From Agromyces protaetiae (lineage in GTDB: Bacteria; Actinomycetota; Actinomycetes; Actinomycetales; Microbacteriaceae): DNA of 64,000 nucleotides. This document shows, in pieces, positions 56,429 through 64,000 of this stretch. A program made the translations under genes and the position numbers. The notes beneath the pieces were generated by a model that searched no databases, was not told where the DNA came from, and saw only the letters and a program-made list of their open reading frames with translations. The stretch's first letter is position 1. Each line of letters begins with the position of its first letter. The stretch spans positions 620,001-684,000 of the forward strand of contig NZ_CP035491.1 in NCBI RefSeq assembly GCF_004135405.1, written 5' to 3'.

Positions 56429-57817
56429 CTACTCCGCCGGCAGCAGCGACTCGGGCCCGAGTTCGTGGACCGACGTGTGCCCCGCGAGCCCGAGCGTGAG
56501 GTCGAACTCGGCGATCGTGTTGCGCACGACCTCGCTCACCCCGGTCGCTCCGGCGATCGCGAGTCCGTAGGCGTAGGGCCGTCCGAGGCCGACGGCGGTC
56601 GCCCCGAGCGCGAGGGCGATCGCGACATCGGCACCGCCCCGCACGCCCGAGTCGAGGATGATCGGCGCGCGCCCCGCAACCCGTTCGACGACGGCGGGCA
56701 GTGCTTCGAGCGTCGGCACCGAGCGATCGATCTGCCGCCCGCCGTGGTTCGAGACCACGACACCGTCCATGCCGGTGTCGATCGCGCGCGACGCGTCGTC
56801 GGGATGCACGACGCCCTTCAGCAGCACGGGCAGGTCGGTCCACTCGCGCACGCGCGCGATGCCCTCCCAGCTCAAGGATGCGTCGGAGAACACGTCGAGG
56901 AACGTCTCGACCGCGGCCCGCGGAAGCGGCGAGCGCATCGCCCGCCCCACACCTCCGCCGTCGACGAGCGCCGACCCCGCCGCCTGGCGCGCGATGCCGA
57001 CGGCGGTGCGTACGGCCTTCGGCGTCACGCGCACGGGCGCGGCCGGCGCGGCGGGTCGAGCCGCCTCCGCAGACAGCGGCCTCGTGACATCCGACCCGTC
57101 TGTGACATCGCCACCCGAGGTGACCTTCGCGTGCCGCACGCGCTCGCGCACGAGCTGCGCGAACACGGGGTCGCTCGTGTACTGGGCGATGCCCTGCCCG
57201 CGCGTGAACGGCAGGAAGGCGAGATCGAGGTCGCGCGTGCGCCAGCCGAGCAGATGGGTGTCGAGGGTGATGACGATGGCTTCGCAGCCGGATGCCTCGG
57301 CGCGCGCGATGAGCGAACGGTTGAGGTCGTCCGACGACGACCAGTACAGCTGGAACCACCGCGACGCCGAGCCCATCGCCGACGCGACCTCCTCCATGGG
57401 CCGCGAAGCCTGATTCGAGAGGATGTACGGCACGTCGAGGGCCGCCGCTGCACGCCCGACCGCGATGTCGGCGTCGGGGTGCGCGAGACTCATGACGCCG
57501 AGCGGCGAGAGGAGGAGCGGCGTCGCCCGGCGCTTGCCGAGGAGCTCGATCGACAGGTCGCGCTCGGCGACATCCCGAAGCACCCGAGGGTAGATGCGCC
57601 ACTTCGCGAACGCCCCCGTATTGGCCGCCATCGTGTGCTCGCTGCCCGCACCTCCCGCGAGGTACGCGAACGCGTCGGCCGGGAGCGCGCGCTTCGCGCC
57701 CTGCTCGAGCCCCGCGAACGTCGTCGGCACGGCGGGCTTCTCGCCGCTCACCCCCGCCCGGTAGACGGCGGACTGCACCCCGCGCGCGAATCCTCGCGAC
57801 GTGTCGATGCGGCTCAT
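56429..57817 (-). CDS. FMN-dependent alpha-hydroxy-acid oxidising enzyme (lactate 2-monooxygenase-like)
   Basis: The 462-residue protein has the TIM-barrel FMN fold of the lactate oxidase family: LLLSPLGVMSLAHPDADIAVGRAAA, the active-site Tyr/Asp in WFQLYWSS and TLDTHLLGWRTRDLDL, the catalytic His in VVSNHGGRQID and FMN-phosphate loop DSGVRGGADVAIALALGATAVGLGRPY. Length and N-terminus fit lactate 2-monooxygenase. Residues about 225-285 hold an Ala/Pro-rich, poorly conserved insertion at the loop 4 region, which governs access to the site. The ATG at 57817 follows GAGGAGG. Confidence 0.88.
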   Translation of the reverse strand: MSRIDTSRGFARGVQSAVYRAGVSGEKPAVPTTFAGLEQGAKRALPADAFAYLAGGAGSEHTMAANTGAFAKWRIYPRVLRDVAERDLSIELLGKRRATPLLLSPLGVMSLAHPDADIAVGRAAAALDVPYILSNQASRPMEEVASAMGSASRWFQLYWSSSDDLNRSLIARAEASGCEAIVITLDTHLLGWRTRDLDLAFLPFTRGQGIAQYTSDPVFAQLVRERVRHAKVTSGGDVTDGSDVTRPLSAEAARPAAPAAPVRVTPKAVRTAVGIARQAAGSALVDGGGVGRAMRSPLPRAAVETFLDVFSDASLSWEGIARVREWTDLPVLLKGVVHPDDASRAIDTGMDGVVVSNHGGRQIDRSVPTLEALPAVVERVAGRAPIILDSGVRGGADVAIALALGATAVGLGRPYAYGLAIAGATGVSEVVRNTIAEFDLTLGLAGHTSVHELGPESLLPAE

Positions 57818-57873
57818 GGGACCTCCTCGTCCTGCACGAATGTCGCCCTACTCTATGCCGCGCCCGGCACTTC

Positions 57874-57879
57874 TAGACT
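57874..57879 (+). promoter_or_regulatory. -10 box for a leaderless transcript
   Basis: TAGACT ends six bases before the ATG at 57886, with no Shine-Dalgarno. Confidence 0.5.
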
Positions 57880-57885
57880 TCGGGC

Positions 57886-58629
57886 ATGGGACGGCGGGGG
57901 CTCGCGCGCAAGCTGCGGTGGCTCGTCGTCGACTACGCGTACGCGTCGTGGCGGCAGCTCGCCGTGTTCGGCGCAGCGCTCACGGGCGCGAGGACGCCGC
58001 GTGCGTGGGGGTCGGGCGACGACTCCCGCCCGTCGCTCCCCGAGGTCGTGCTCGTGCCGGGCGTGTACGAGCACTGGGCGTTCCTCCGCCCGCTCGGCGA
58101 CCGCCTGAACCGCGCGGGCCACCGCGTACGCGTCGTGCACGGGCTCGGCGTGAACCGTCGGCCCGTCGACGAGACGGCGGCGAAGCTCGCGCGGGCCCTC
58201 GCGCGCACTCGCGCTCCCGCCGCCGGTCGCGTCATCGTCGCGCACTCGAAGGGCGGGCTGATCGGCAAGCGGGCGCTCATCGATGCTTCGGATGCCTCGG
58301 GGCTCGCCCTGCTCGGCGTCGTCGCGATCTGCACCCCGTTCGGCGGCTCGCCGCGCGCACGGCTCCTCGCCGACCCGAGCATCCGCGCGTTCCTCCCCGA
58401 CGACCCGACGATCGCGGCGCTCCGCGCCGCCACGGGCGTCGACCGCCGGATCGTGTCGGTGTTCGGCACGTTCGACCCGCACATCCCGGGCGGGAGCGCA
58501 CTCGAAGGCGCCGCCGCGAATCTCGAGGTTCCCGTCGCGGGGCATTTCAGGCCGCTCGGCTCACCGGCCACGGCAGACGCCGTGCTCGCGGGAATCGCGC
58601 GGCTCGAGGCATCCGCCCCTGTCGGCTGA
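57886..58629 (+). CDS. Alpha/beta hydrolase, lipase-like
   Basis: The 247-residue protein has the alpha/beta hydrolase core: VVLVPGVYEHWAFLRPLGDRL with the oxyanion-hole region, the nucleophile elbow HSKGG (Ser near residue 121), an Asp in FGTFDPHIPGGSAL and a late His (VAGHFRPLG). The elbow H-S-K-G-G and following ICTPFGGS resemble bacterial lipase/PGAP1-like esterases. There is no signal peptide. The substrate is unknown. It converges on the serine hydrolase gene across a family D palindrome. Confidence 0.85.
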   Translation: MGRRGLARKLRWLVVDYAYASWRQLAVFGAALTGARTPRAWGSGDDSRPSLPEVVLVPGVYEHWAFLRPLGDRLNRAGHRVRVVHGLGVNRRPVDETAAKLARALARTRAPAAGRVIVAHSKGGLIGKRALIDASDASGLALLGVVAICTPFGGSPRARLLADPSIRAFLPDDPTIAALRAATGVDRRIVSVFGTFDPHIPGGSALEGAAANLEVPVAGHFRPLGSPATADAVLAGIARLEASAPVG

Positions 58630-58670
58630 GCCACCCCAGCCCGACGCCTCCTGAGCGCCGCTCCCTCATC

Positions 58671-58743
58671 GTTTCAGGAGATCGCACGCTACTCAGGACC
58701 ACACCCCGCCGATCGTCCTGAACAGCCTCTGATCTCCTGAAAC
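58671..58743. repeat. 73-bp nested palindrome, family D copy
   Basis: Outer arms GTTTCAGGAGATC (58671-58683) and GATCTCCTGAAAC (58731-58743) are perfect; inner arms TCAGGAC (58693-58699) and GTCCTGA (58715-58721) are also perfect. The core TCAGGA thus appears twice in each orientation, the same plan as family C. It is at a convergent junction. Confidence 0.85.
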
Positions 58744-58779
58744 CGGACAGCGACGAGCAGGCGGATGCCACGCGGCAGC

Positions 58780-59688
58780 TCAGTGCACGTACTCGAGCAG
58801 ATCCATCCCGACCTGGCGCATGCCGTCGAGCACGGCGAGCCGGCTCGAGAGCTGCGTGTCGGCGAAGTACATCGACACGGCGTAGGACACGCTCGCGCGC
58901 GGGCCGCGCAGCACGCCGACCTCGCTGCGGACGCCGCCGTCGGTGCCGGTCTTGTTCATGAGCAGCACGTTGTGGTCGGGCATGCGGTGCGCGAGCGGGT
59001 CGAGGCCGAACGCCGACGCGACCATCGACAGGTCGCTGTTGAGCGAGAGCCATCCGACGACCCGCTGCGAGACGTCGGGGCTCACGATCTCACCGCGCGC
59101 GAGCGCGGCGAACAGCCACGTGAGCTCTTTCGCCGATCCGATCGAGAGCTGCGGAGCGTCGTCGGGGCCGCGGTGGTCGCGCACGAGGTCGAGGAGCGCC
59201 GTGCGCGTGAGCCCGAGCGCTTCGGTGCGCGCCCGCACGGCCTCGAGGCCGATGTAGCGGATGAGCACGTTCGTCGCGAGGTTGTCGCTCGTCGCGCCGA
59301 CGAGGGCGGCGAGGTCGGCGACCGGAAGCGACGGCGATTGCAGGTGCTGCCAGATGCCCGAGTCGCCCACGGCGTCTTTCGGGGCACGGTCGAGCACCGT
59401 GAACGCCTCGTGGCTCGCCCCGTTCAAACGGGACGCGACCTCGACGAGGAGCAGCACCTTGCCGATCGACGCCGTCGGCATGACGACGTGGTCGTCGACG
59501 GAGAACAGCACCCGGCCCGTCGCGAGGTCGGTCGCGCGCGCCGACACCTGCACCCCGGCGAGCGCGAGCTCGCCGAGCGCGTCGAAGCCGCGGCTGAAGT
59601 CTTCGGCGGGACCCTCGGTCGTGTGCTTGCCGCGATGGATCAGGGCATGGCGAGAACGTCGCTCGGAGTTCTGCGACGAGGTCACCAC
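58780..59688 (-). CDS. Class A beta-lactamase-like serine hydrolase
   Basis: The 302-residue protein has the class A landmarks at nearly standard positions: ASIGK (Ser-x-x-Lys near residue 72), SDN (near 132) and KTGT (near 245). The E166 region is not obvious (LDLVRDHRGPDD), so efficient beta-lactam hydrolysis is doubtful. No signal peptide or lipobox is visible, unusual for a true beta-lactamase. The first of two consecutive GTGs (59688) is eight bases after AAGGA. The role may be peptidase or esterase. Confidence 0.82.
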   Translation of the reverse strand: MVTSSQNSERRSRHALIHRGKHTTEGPAEDFSRGFDALGELALAGVQVSARATDLATGRVLFSVDDHVVMPTASIGKVLLLVEVASRLNGASHEAFTVLDRAPKDAVGDSGIWQHLQSPSLPVADLAALVGATSDNLATNVLIRYIGLEAVRARTEALGLTRTALLDLVRDHRGPDDAPQLSIGSAKELTWLFAALARGEIVSPDVSQRVVGWLSLNSDLSMVASAFGLDPLAHRMPDHNVLLMNKTGTDGGVRSEVGVLRGPRASVSYAVSMYFADTQLSSRLAVLDGMRQVGMDLLEYVH

Positions 59689-59782
59689 TGACGAGGTCCT
59701 TCTCTGTTCTCGGTCTCGGTCGGCGCTCCCCGCCGCATCGCTGCGGCGCGCGCGAATTCGTTCGAATCGGCTCGGTCGGGGT

Positions 59783-61783
59783 TTACCAGATGGTCACGCG
59801 CTCGGCCGGATCGAGCCAGAGCGCGTCACCTTCGGCGACCCCGAACCCAGCATAGAACTCGTCGATGTTGCGAACGATCTGGTTGCATCGGAACTCGCTG
59901 GGAGAGTGCGGGTCGATCGCGAGCAGACGGATCGCCTCCTCGTCGCGGAGCTTCAACTGCCAGGCCTGCGCCCACGAGAGGAAGAACCGCTCGACGGCCG
60001 TGAGGCCGTCGATGACGGGCGCGTTCGACACGTCGCCGCCCTGCGAGATGACGTACGCCTTCCACGCGATCGCGAGGCCGCCGAGGTCGCCGATGTTCTC
60101 GCCGATCGTGAGGGCGCCGTTGACGTGGGGCGGTTCGGATGTCTCGTCCGCGAGTTGCAGCGGCACGAGCGCGTCGTACTGCGCGATGAGCGCCTTCGTG
60201 CGGTCCTCGAACGCCGCCCGGTCGGCCTCGGTCCACCAGTCGGTGAGGCGGCCGTCGCCGTCGTACTTCGATCCCTGGTCGTCGAAGCCGTGGCCGATCT
60301 CGTGCCCGATGACGGCGCCGATCGCGCCGTAGTTCGCGGCGGCGTCGCGGTCGGCGTCGAAGAACGGGAACTGGAGGATGGCGGCCGGGAACACGATCTC
60401 GTTGAAGCCCGGGTTGTAGTACGCGTTGATCGTCTGCGGCGTCATGAACCACTCGTCGCGGTCGATGGGCTTGCCGATCTTGCCGAGCTCGCGGTTGAAC
60501 TCGAACTCGGCGGTGGCGCGCACGTTGGCGATGAGGTCGCCCGGCGTGATCTCGAGCTTCGAGTAGTCGCGCCACTTGACCGGGTAGCCGATCTTCGGCG
60601 TGAACTTCGCGAGCTTGTCGAGCGCCTTCGCCCGCGTCTCTTCGCCCATCCAGTCGAGCTGCGAGATCGACTGCCGGTACGCCTCGACGAGGTTCGCGAC
60701 GAGGTCGTCCATCTCCTCCTTCGCGGCGGGCGGGAAGTGCCGCTCGACGTAGATCCGGCCGACGGCCTCGCCCATCGCGCCCTCGACGAGCGAGACGCCC
60801 CGCTTCCACCGCTCGCGCATCTGCGGGGTGCCCGTGAGGGTGCGACCGTAGAAGTCGAAGTTCGCCTCGACGAGATCGGTCGAGAGGTACGCGGCCGACG
60901 AGCGGATGATCTGCCACGCAAGCCAGTCGCGCCAGGCCGGCAGGCGGTCTTCGGTGAGGAGCGCGCCGAGGCCCGCGAGGAACGACGGCTGCCGCACGAC
61001 GAGCTCGGCGAACGCGCCCTCGGGCACGCCCATGGCGTCGCGCCAGCCGTCGAGGTCGAGCGGCGTCTCGCGCGACCTCGAGAGCCCGGCCGAGACATCC
61101 GCCCAGCTCTTCAGGTTGTAGGTCTTCTCGCTGTCACGCGACTCGACGTTCGTCCAGTGCGTCGCCGCGATCTCCTTCTCGAGACCGAACACGCGTTCGG
61201 CGCGCGCCGCCGCTTCGTCGAGCTTCGCGAGGCCGAACATGCGCTCGAGGTGCGCGCGGTAGGCCTCGCGCACCGACTCGAAGCGCTCTTCGCGGAAGTA
61301 GCTCTCGTCGGGCAGGCCGATGCCGCCCTGCTCGACGAACACGAGGTAGCGCTCGGGGTCGCCCGGGTCGTTGTCGACGAACAGCTGCGCGAAGCCCGCG
61401 ATGCCGAGTCGCTCGAGGCGCCCGGTCGTCTCGAGCAGCCTCGCGACGGAGTCGACGGCGGATGCCTCGGCGAGCTGCGGCTCGATGGGGGTCACGCCGA
61501 GCGCGTCGGCCCGCTGCTCGTCCATGAAGCTCGCGTAGAGGTCGCCGACCTTGCGCGCCTCGGTGCCCTCCTCGGCCTGCTGCGACTCGACGATGATCTC
61601 GCGCACGGCCTTCTCGGCCTCTTCGTGCAACTCGATGAACGAGCCGTAGCGCGCCTTGTCGGCCGGGATCTCGGTGCGAGCGATCCACTTGCCGTTGACG
61701 TGCCGGAAGAGGTCGTCCTGGGCGCGCACAGTGGGGTCGAGCTCGTCGAGGCGGATGCCCGAGGGGAGGGTGGCGTCGGTCAT
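59783..61783 (-). CDS. M13 family zinc endopeptidase (neprilysin-like)
   Basis: The 666-residue protein has the gluzincin motif HEIGHGFDDQG near residue 492, the third zinc ligand and neighbours in GENIGDLGG (near 558), the substrate-binding NAYYNP and the C-terminal SEFRCNQIVRNIDEFYAGFGV. This is PepO/neprilysin-type. There is no signal peptide, so it is probably cytoplasmic, like actinobacterial homologues. The ATG at 61783 has TAGTCT five bases upstream. Confidence 0.94.
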   Translation of the reverse strand: MTDATLPSGIRLDELDPTVRAQDDLFRHVNGKWIARTEIPADKARYGSFIELHEEAEKAVREIIVESQQAEEGTEARKVGDLYASFMDEQRADALGVTPIEPQLAEASAVDSVARLLETTGRLERLGIAGFAQLFVDNDPGDPERYLVFVEQGGIGLPDESYFREERFESVREAYRAHLERMFGLAKLDEAAARAERVFGLEKEIAATHWTNVESRDSEKTYNLKSWADVSAGLSRSRETPLDLDGWRDAMGVPEGAFAELVVRQPSFLAGLGALLTEDRLPAWRDWLAWQIIRSSAAYLSTDLVEANFDFYGRTLTGTPQMRERWKRGVSLVEGAMGEAVGRIYVERHFPPAAKEEMDDLVANLVEAYRQSISQLDWMGEETRAKALDKLAKFTPKIGYPVKWRDYSKLEITPGDLIANVRATAEFEFNRELGKIGKPIDRDEWFMTPQTINAYYNPGFNEIVFPAAILQFPFFDADRDAAANYGAIGAVIGHEIGHGFDDQGSKYDGDGRLTDWWTEADRAAFEDRTKALIAQYDALVPLQLADETSEPPHVNGALTIGENIGDLGGLAIAWKAYVISQGGDVSNAPVIDGLTAVERFFLSWAQAWQLKLRDEEAIRLLAIDPHSPSEFRCNQIVRNIDEFYAGFGVAEGDALWLDPAERVTIW

Positions 61784-61788
61784 CCCCC

Positions 61789-61794
61789 AGACTA
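61789..61794 (-). promoter_or_regulatory. -10 box for leaderless M13 peptidase gene
   Basis: On the minus strand TAGTCT ends five bases before the ATG at 61783, with no Shine-Dalgarno. Confidence 0.45.
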
Positions 61795-61837
61795 CGCATG
61801 GCGCGCACCCATCGGGTGCGGTTGGATGGAACCCGAT

Positions 61838-62212
61838 ATGAAGACGCTGCTCAACATCATCTGGCTCGTGCTCGCCGGCCTCTGGCTGTGGATCGGGTAC
61901 GCGATCGCGGGTGTCGTCATGTGCATCCTCATCGTGACCATCCCGTGGGGCATCGCTGCGTTCCGCATCGCCGGCTACGCGATCTGGCCGTTCGGCCGCC
62001 AGGTCGTGTCGAAGCCGACGTCGGGCGCGTGGTCGTTCCTCGGCAACGTCGTGTGGGTGCTCCTCGCGGGCTGGTGGCTCGCGCTCGAGCATCTGCTCAC
62101 GGGGCTCGTGCTCTGCCTCACGATCATCGGCATCCCGCTCGGCATCGCGAACTTCAAGCTCATCCCGGTCTCGCTCGCCCCGCTCGGCAAAGAGATCGTC
62201 GACAAGCCTTGA
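61838..62212 (+). CDS. YccF domain membrane protein
   Basis: The 124-residue protein is two tandem YccF (DUF307) units, each a pair of transmembrane segments ending in the family motif: IPWGIAAFRIAGYAIWPFGR in the first and IGIPLGIANFKLIPVSLAPLGK in the second. Function unknown. The ATG at 61838 gives the family N-terminus MKTLLNIIWLVL; another in-frame ATG is at 61826. Its stop shares one base with the next gene's ATG. Confidence 0.92.
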   Translation: MKTLLNIIWLVLAGLWLWIGYAIAGVVMCILIVTIPWGIAAFRIAGYAIWPFGRQVVSKPTSGAWSFLGNVVWVLLAGWWLALEHLLTGLVLCLTIIGIPLGIANFKLIPVSLAPLGKEIVDKP

Positions 62213-62868
62213 TGCAGACGATCCAGCTCGGCGGCTTCGCCCAGTCCCCCGGCATGACCGCGCTGTTCGGCGTTGGGCTCGGCGGCCTCCTGCTCATCCC
62301 TGCGGTGCTGCTCACCGACATCCGCTGGCTCATCGCGGGGCTCATCGCGATCCCGACGCTGATCGTGGCGATCGCCGTCCTGCTCGCCGCGGTCTACCCC
62401 AGGGTGGACGCCGACTTCGCGACCGGCACGGTGCGCATCCGCTCCAAGACGGTGCCGATCGCCTCGATCACGCGCGTGACCCGCAGCCTCTCGACCGCCC
62501 GCACTCGCGGGGCTCAACTGCATCGCGCGACCACGGGCACGACGGAGGAGCACGGGTACGTCCGCGGCCGCTACCTCGAGTACCGTCTGCAGTCGACGAC
62601 CGGCGCGACGGCTCGCGTCCTCGTCACCGGCACGCCCTTCAGCGGCATCACGGCCCAAGGTGCGGCGGTGCTGCACCATCTGATCGGCTCGGCGCCGATC
62701 GCCGAGCCGATCGACCCCGACGGGCGGCCGATCCCTCCCGAAGCTCAGGCCGTCCCCGACGGGCGCTTCACGACCGGTCGGCCTCACTTCGTCGGCCGCG
62801 CATTCCTGCTCCACGAGCTCGCGACGGCGCATGGGCTCGTCCCGACGGGAGTCACCGGCCCCGCCTAG
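62212..62868 (+). CDS. Membrane protein of unknown function with PH-like domain
   Basis: The 218-residue protein has two transmembrane segments (about 16-35 and 39-62) followed by a soluble beta-rich domain (VDADFATGTVRIRSKTVPIASITRVTRSL, YLEYRLQSTTGATARVLV). The layout resembles the membrane-plus-PH-like proteins at 46293 and 30298. I do not recognise a named family. It is translationally coupled to the YccF gene by a one-base overlap. Confidence 0.68.
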   Translation: MQTIQLGGFAQSPGMTALFGVGLGGLLLIPAVLLTDIRWLIAGLIAIPTLIVAIAVLLAAVYPRVDADFATGTVRIRSKTVPIASITRVTRSLSTARTRGAQLHRATTGTTEEHGYVRGRYLEYRLQSTTGATARVLVTGTPFSGITAQGAAVLHHLIGSAPIAEPIDPDGRPIPPEAQAVPDGRFTTGRPHFVGRAFLLHELATAHGLVPTGVTGPA

Positions 62869-62875
62869 GCTCGGA

Positions 62876-64000
62876 GTCATCGACATCAGAGCCACGCCCT
62901 CCGACTCCGCCGCCGACCGGCGCGCGGTCGATCGCGACATCCTGCGGCTCGCCGTGCCCGCGCTCGGCGCGCTCATCGCCGAGCCGCTCTTCCTGCTCGC
63001 CGACACGGCGATGGTGGGGCACCTGGGCGCGGTGCCGCTCGCGGGGCTCGGGCTCGCGGCGGCGATCCTGCAGACGATCATCGGGCTCATGGTGTTCCTC
63101 GCCTACGCGACGACCCCGGCCGTCGCGCGTCGGCTCGGCGCGGGCGACGAGCGGGGCGCGGTCGCGGCGGGCATCGACGGACTCTGGCTCGCACTCGGCA
63201 TCGGCATCGTGCTCGCGGTCGCGGGGTGGTTCGCGAGCCCCTGGCTCGTCGGGGCGTTCGGAGCGACCGAGGATGTCTCGGCCGAGGCATCCACCTATCT
63301 GTCGATCTCGATGGCGGGGCTGCCCGCGATGCTGCTCGTGTTCGCGGCCACCGGGCTCCTCCGCGGCCTGCAAGACACGCGCACGCCGCTGTGGGTCGCC
63401 GGCATCGGGTTCGGCGTCAACATCGTGCTCAATTGCGTGTTCATCTACGTCGCGGGCTGGGGCCTCGCGGGGTCGGCGACGGGCACCGTCATCGCACAGT
63501 GGGGCATGGTCGCCGTGTACCTCGCAGTCGTCTGGCGGCACGCCGCGCGCGCAGGCGCGAGCCCGTGGCCGCACCACGCCGGCGTGCTGCGCGGGGCTGC
63601 ATCGGGCGGGTGGCTGTTCCTCCGCACGGCGAGCCTGCGGGTCGCGCTCCTCGTCGCGACGTGGTCGGCGACGGCGCTCGGGCCCGACGAGCTCGCGGCC
63701 TACCAGATCGTCATCTCGCTCTACTTCACGCTCGGCTTCGCACTCGACGCGCTCGCGATCGCGGCGCAGGCGCTCGTCGGTCGCGGGCTCGGAGCGGAGG
63801 ATGTCTCGCACGTGCGCGCCGTGCTCAAGCGGTGCCTGCAGTGGGGGCTCATCGCGGGTGCGGTCGCGGGCGTCGTCGTCATCGCGCTCGCGTGGGTGCT
63901 CCCCGCGCTCTTCACGTCGTCTGAAACCGTGCGGGCGATGCTGCCGCCCTCGCTCGTCGTGCTCGGGCTCTCCGCCCCGCTCGGCGGCGTCGTGTTCGTG
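62876..64000 (+). CDS. MATE family efflux transporter (DinF-like), 3' end outside window
   Basis: The open frame runs to the window end with MATE features: RDILRLAVPALGALIAEPLFLLADTAMVGHLG in TM1, LIQ-type loops (FAATGLLRGLQDTRTPLW) and about nine transmembrane segments in view. It should export cationic drugs with Na+ or H+. The start is unresolved: no ATG, GTG or TTG exists in frame between the previous gene and the conserved region; the first in-frame GTG falls inside LAVPALG and would lose the start of TM1. A base error near 62870-62900 is possible. The start given is only the left limit of the frame. Confidence 0.85.

Noticed and set aside
58780-59688. A functional class A beta-lactamase resistance gene.
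   Set aside because: The Ser-x-x-Lys, SDN and KTG motifs are present but there is no signal peptide and no clear Glu166 region.

Overview
This is a high-GC (by eye clearly above 65 percent) actinobacterial chromosome segment. Coproporphyrin-type haem biosynthesis (hemQ/chdC with hemH/cpfC and hemY/cgoX), SufS-SufU, a methylcitrate cluster, an actinobacterial holin-X/YtxH/DUF3618 trio, an LAxTG (sortase E type) surface protein and DUF559 proteins together suggest Microbacteriaceae (Agromyces/Microbacterium-like). The family is inferred; the phylum is secure. There are no rRNA, tRNA, CRISPR, prophage or transposase genes. Gene density is high: no gene-free stretch exceeds about 300 bp, the longest being 731-1003, 13052-13327 and 32238-32534, and each is described.

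Layout. 1-11.8 kb: start of a secreted beta-helix-type protein, a PYROXD2-like FAD oxidoreductase, DoxX with a divergent HxlR regulator, small membrane proteins, SRPBCC and AI-2E transporter genes, a DHA2 drug exporter with a divergent TetR, a thioesterase, and a 1026-residue secreted Ig-like protein. 11.9-16.8 kb: methylcitrate cycle prpD-prpB-prpC, with a DUF559 gene inserted on the opposite strand between prpB and prpC. 16.9-32.3 kb: SufS-SufU, a CoA-ester hydrolase, LysE exporter, an iron-box-controlled siderophore-interacting protein, TrhO, YbhB, an LssY-C membrane protein, a PLP enzyme plus PEP-mutase-family pair, an ABC exporter operon with a winged-helix protein, and membrane/PH-like proteins. 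32.5-48.4 kb: a nearly complete haem locus (hemE, hemY, hemQ, hemH, hemC, hemD, hemB, hemL on the minus strand; hemA on the plus strand), broken by a GntR gene, three small envelope-type genes and the LAxTG protein. 48.4-64 kb: GNAT, CPA1 antiporter, EF-G-binding-type FBP protein, glyS, a second DHA2 exporter with divergent MarR, a lactate-monooxygenase-like flavoprotein, an alpha/beta hydrolase, a serine hydrolase, an M13 peptidase, YccF and a MATE transporter running off the end.

Three window-wide patterns stand out. (1) A 9-base word, GGATGCCTC (or complement), occurs about 45 times, far above chance, with a GGATGTCTC variant; one gene carries a 15-bp minisatellite built from it. (2) Four families of long palindromic intergenic repeats, two with fixed length (56 bp and 78 bp), occupy most convergent gene junctions, and two 56-bp copies flank the DUF559 gene inside the prp cluster. 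(3) About a dozen genes have a TAnnnT box 5-7 bases before the start codon and no Shine-Dalgarno sequence, the signature of leaderless transcripts.

Nine conserved genes, including hemA, hemC, hemE and hemY, are broken by eleven single-base losses, all in short G or C runs. Restoring one base at each gives intact proteins of normal length, so undercalled homopolymers are the likeliest cause. I annotate these as whole genes and mark the lesion.
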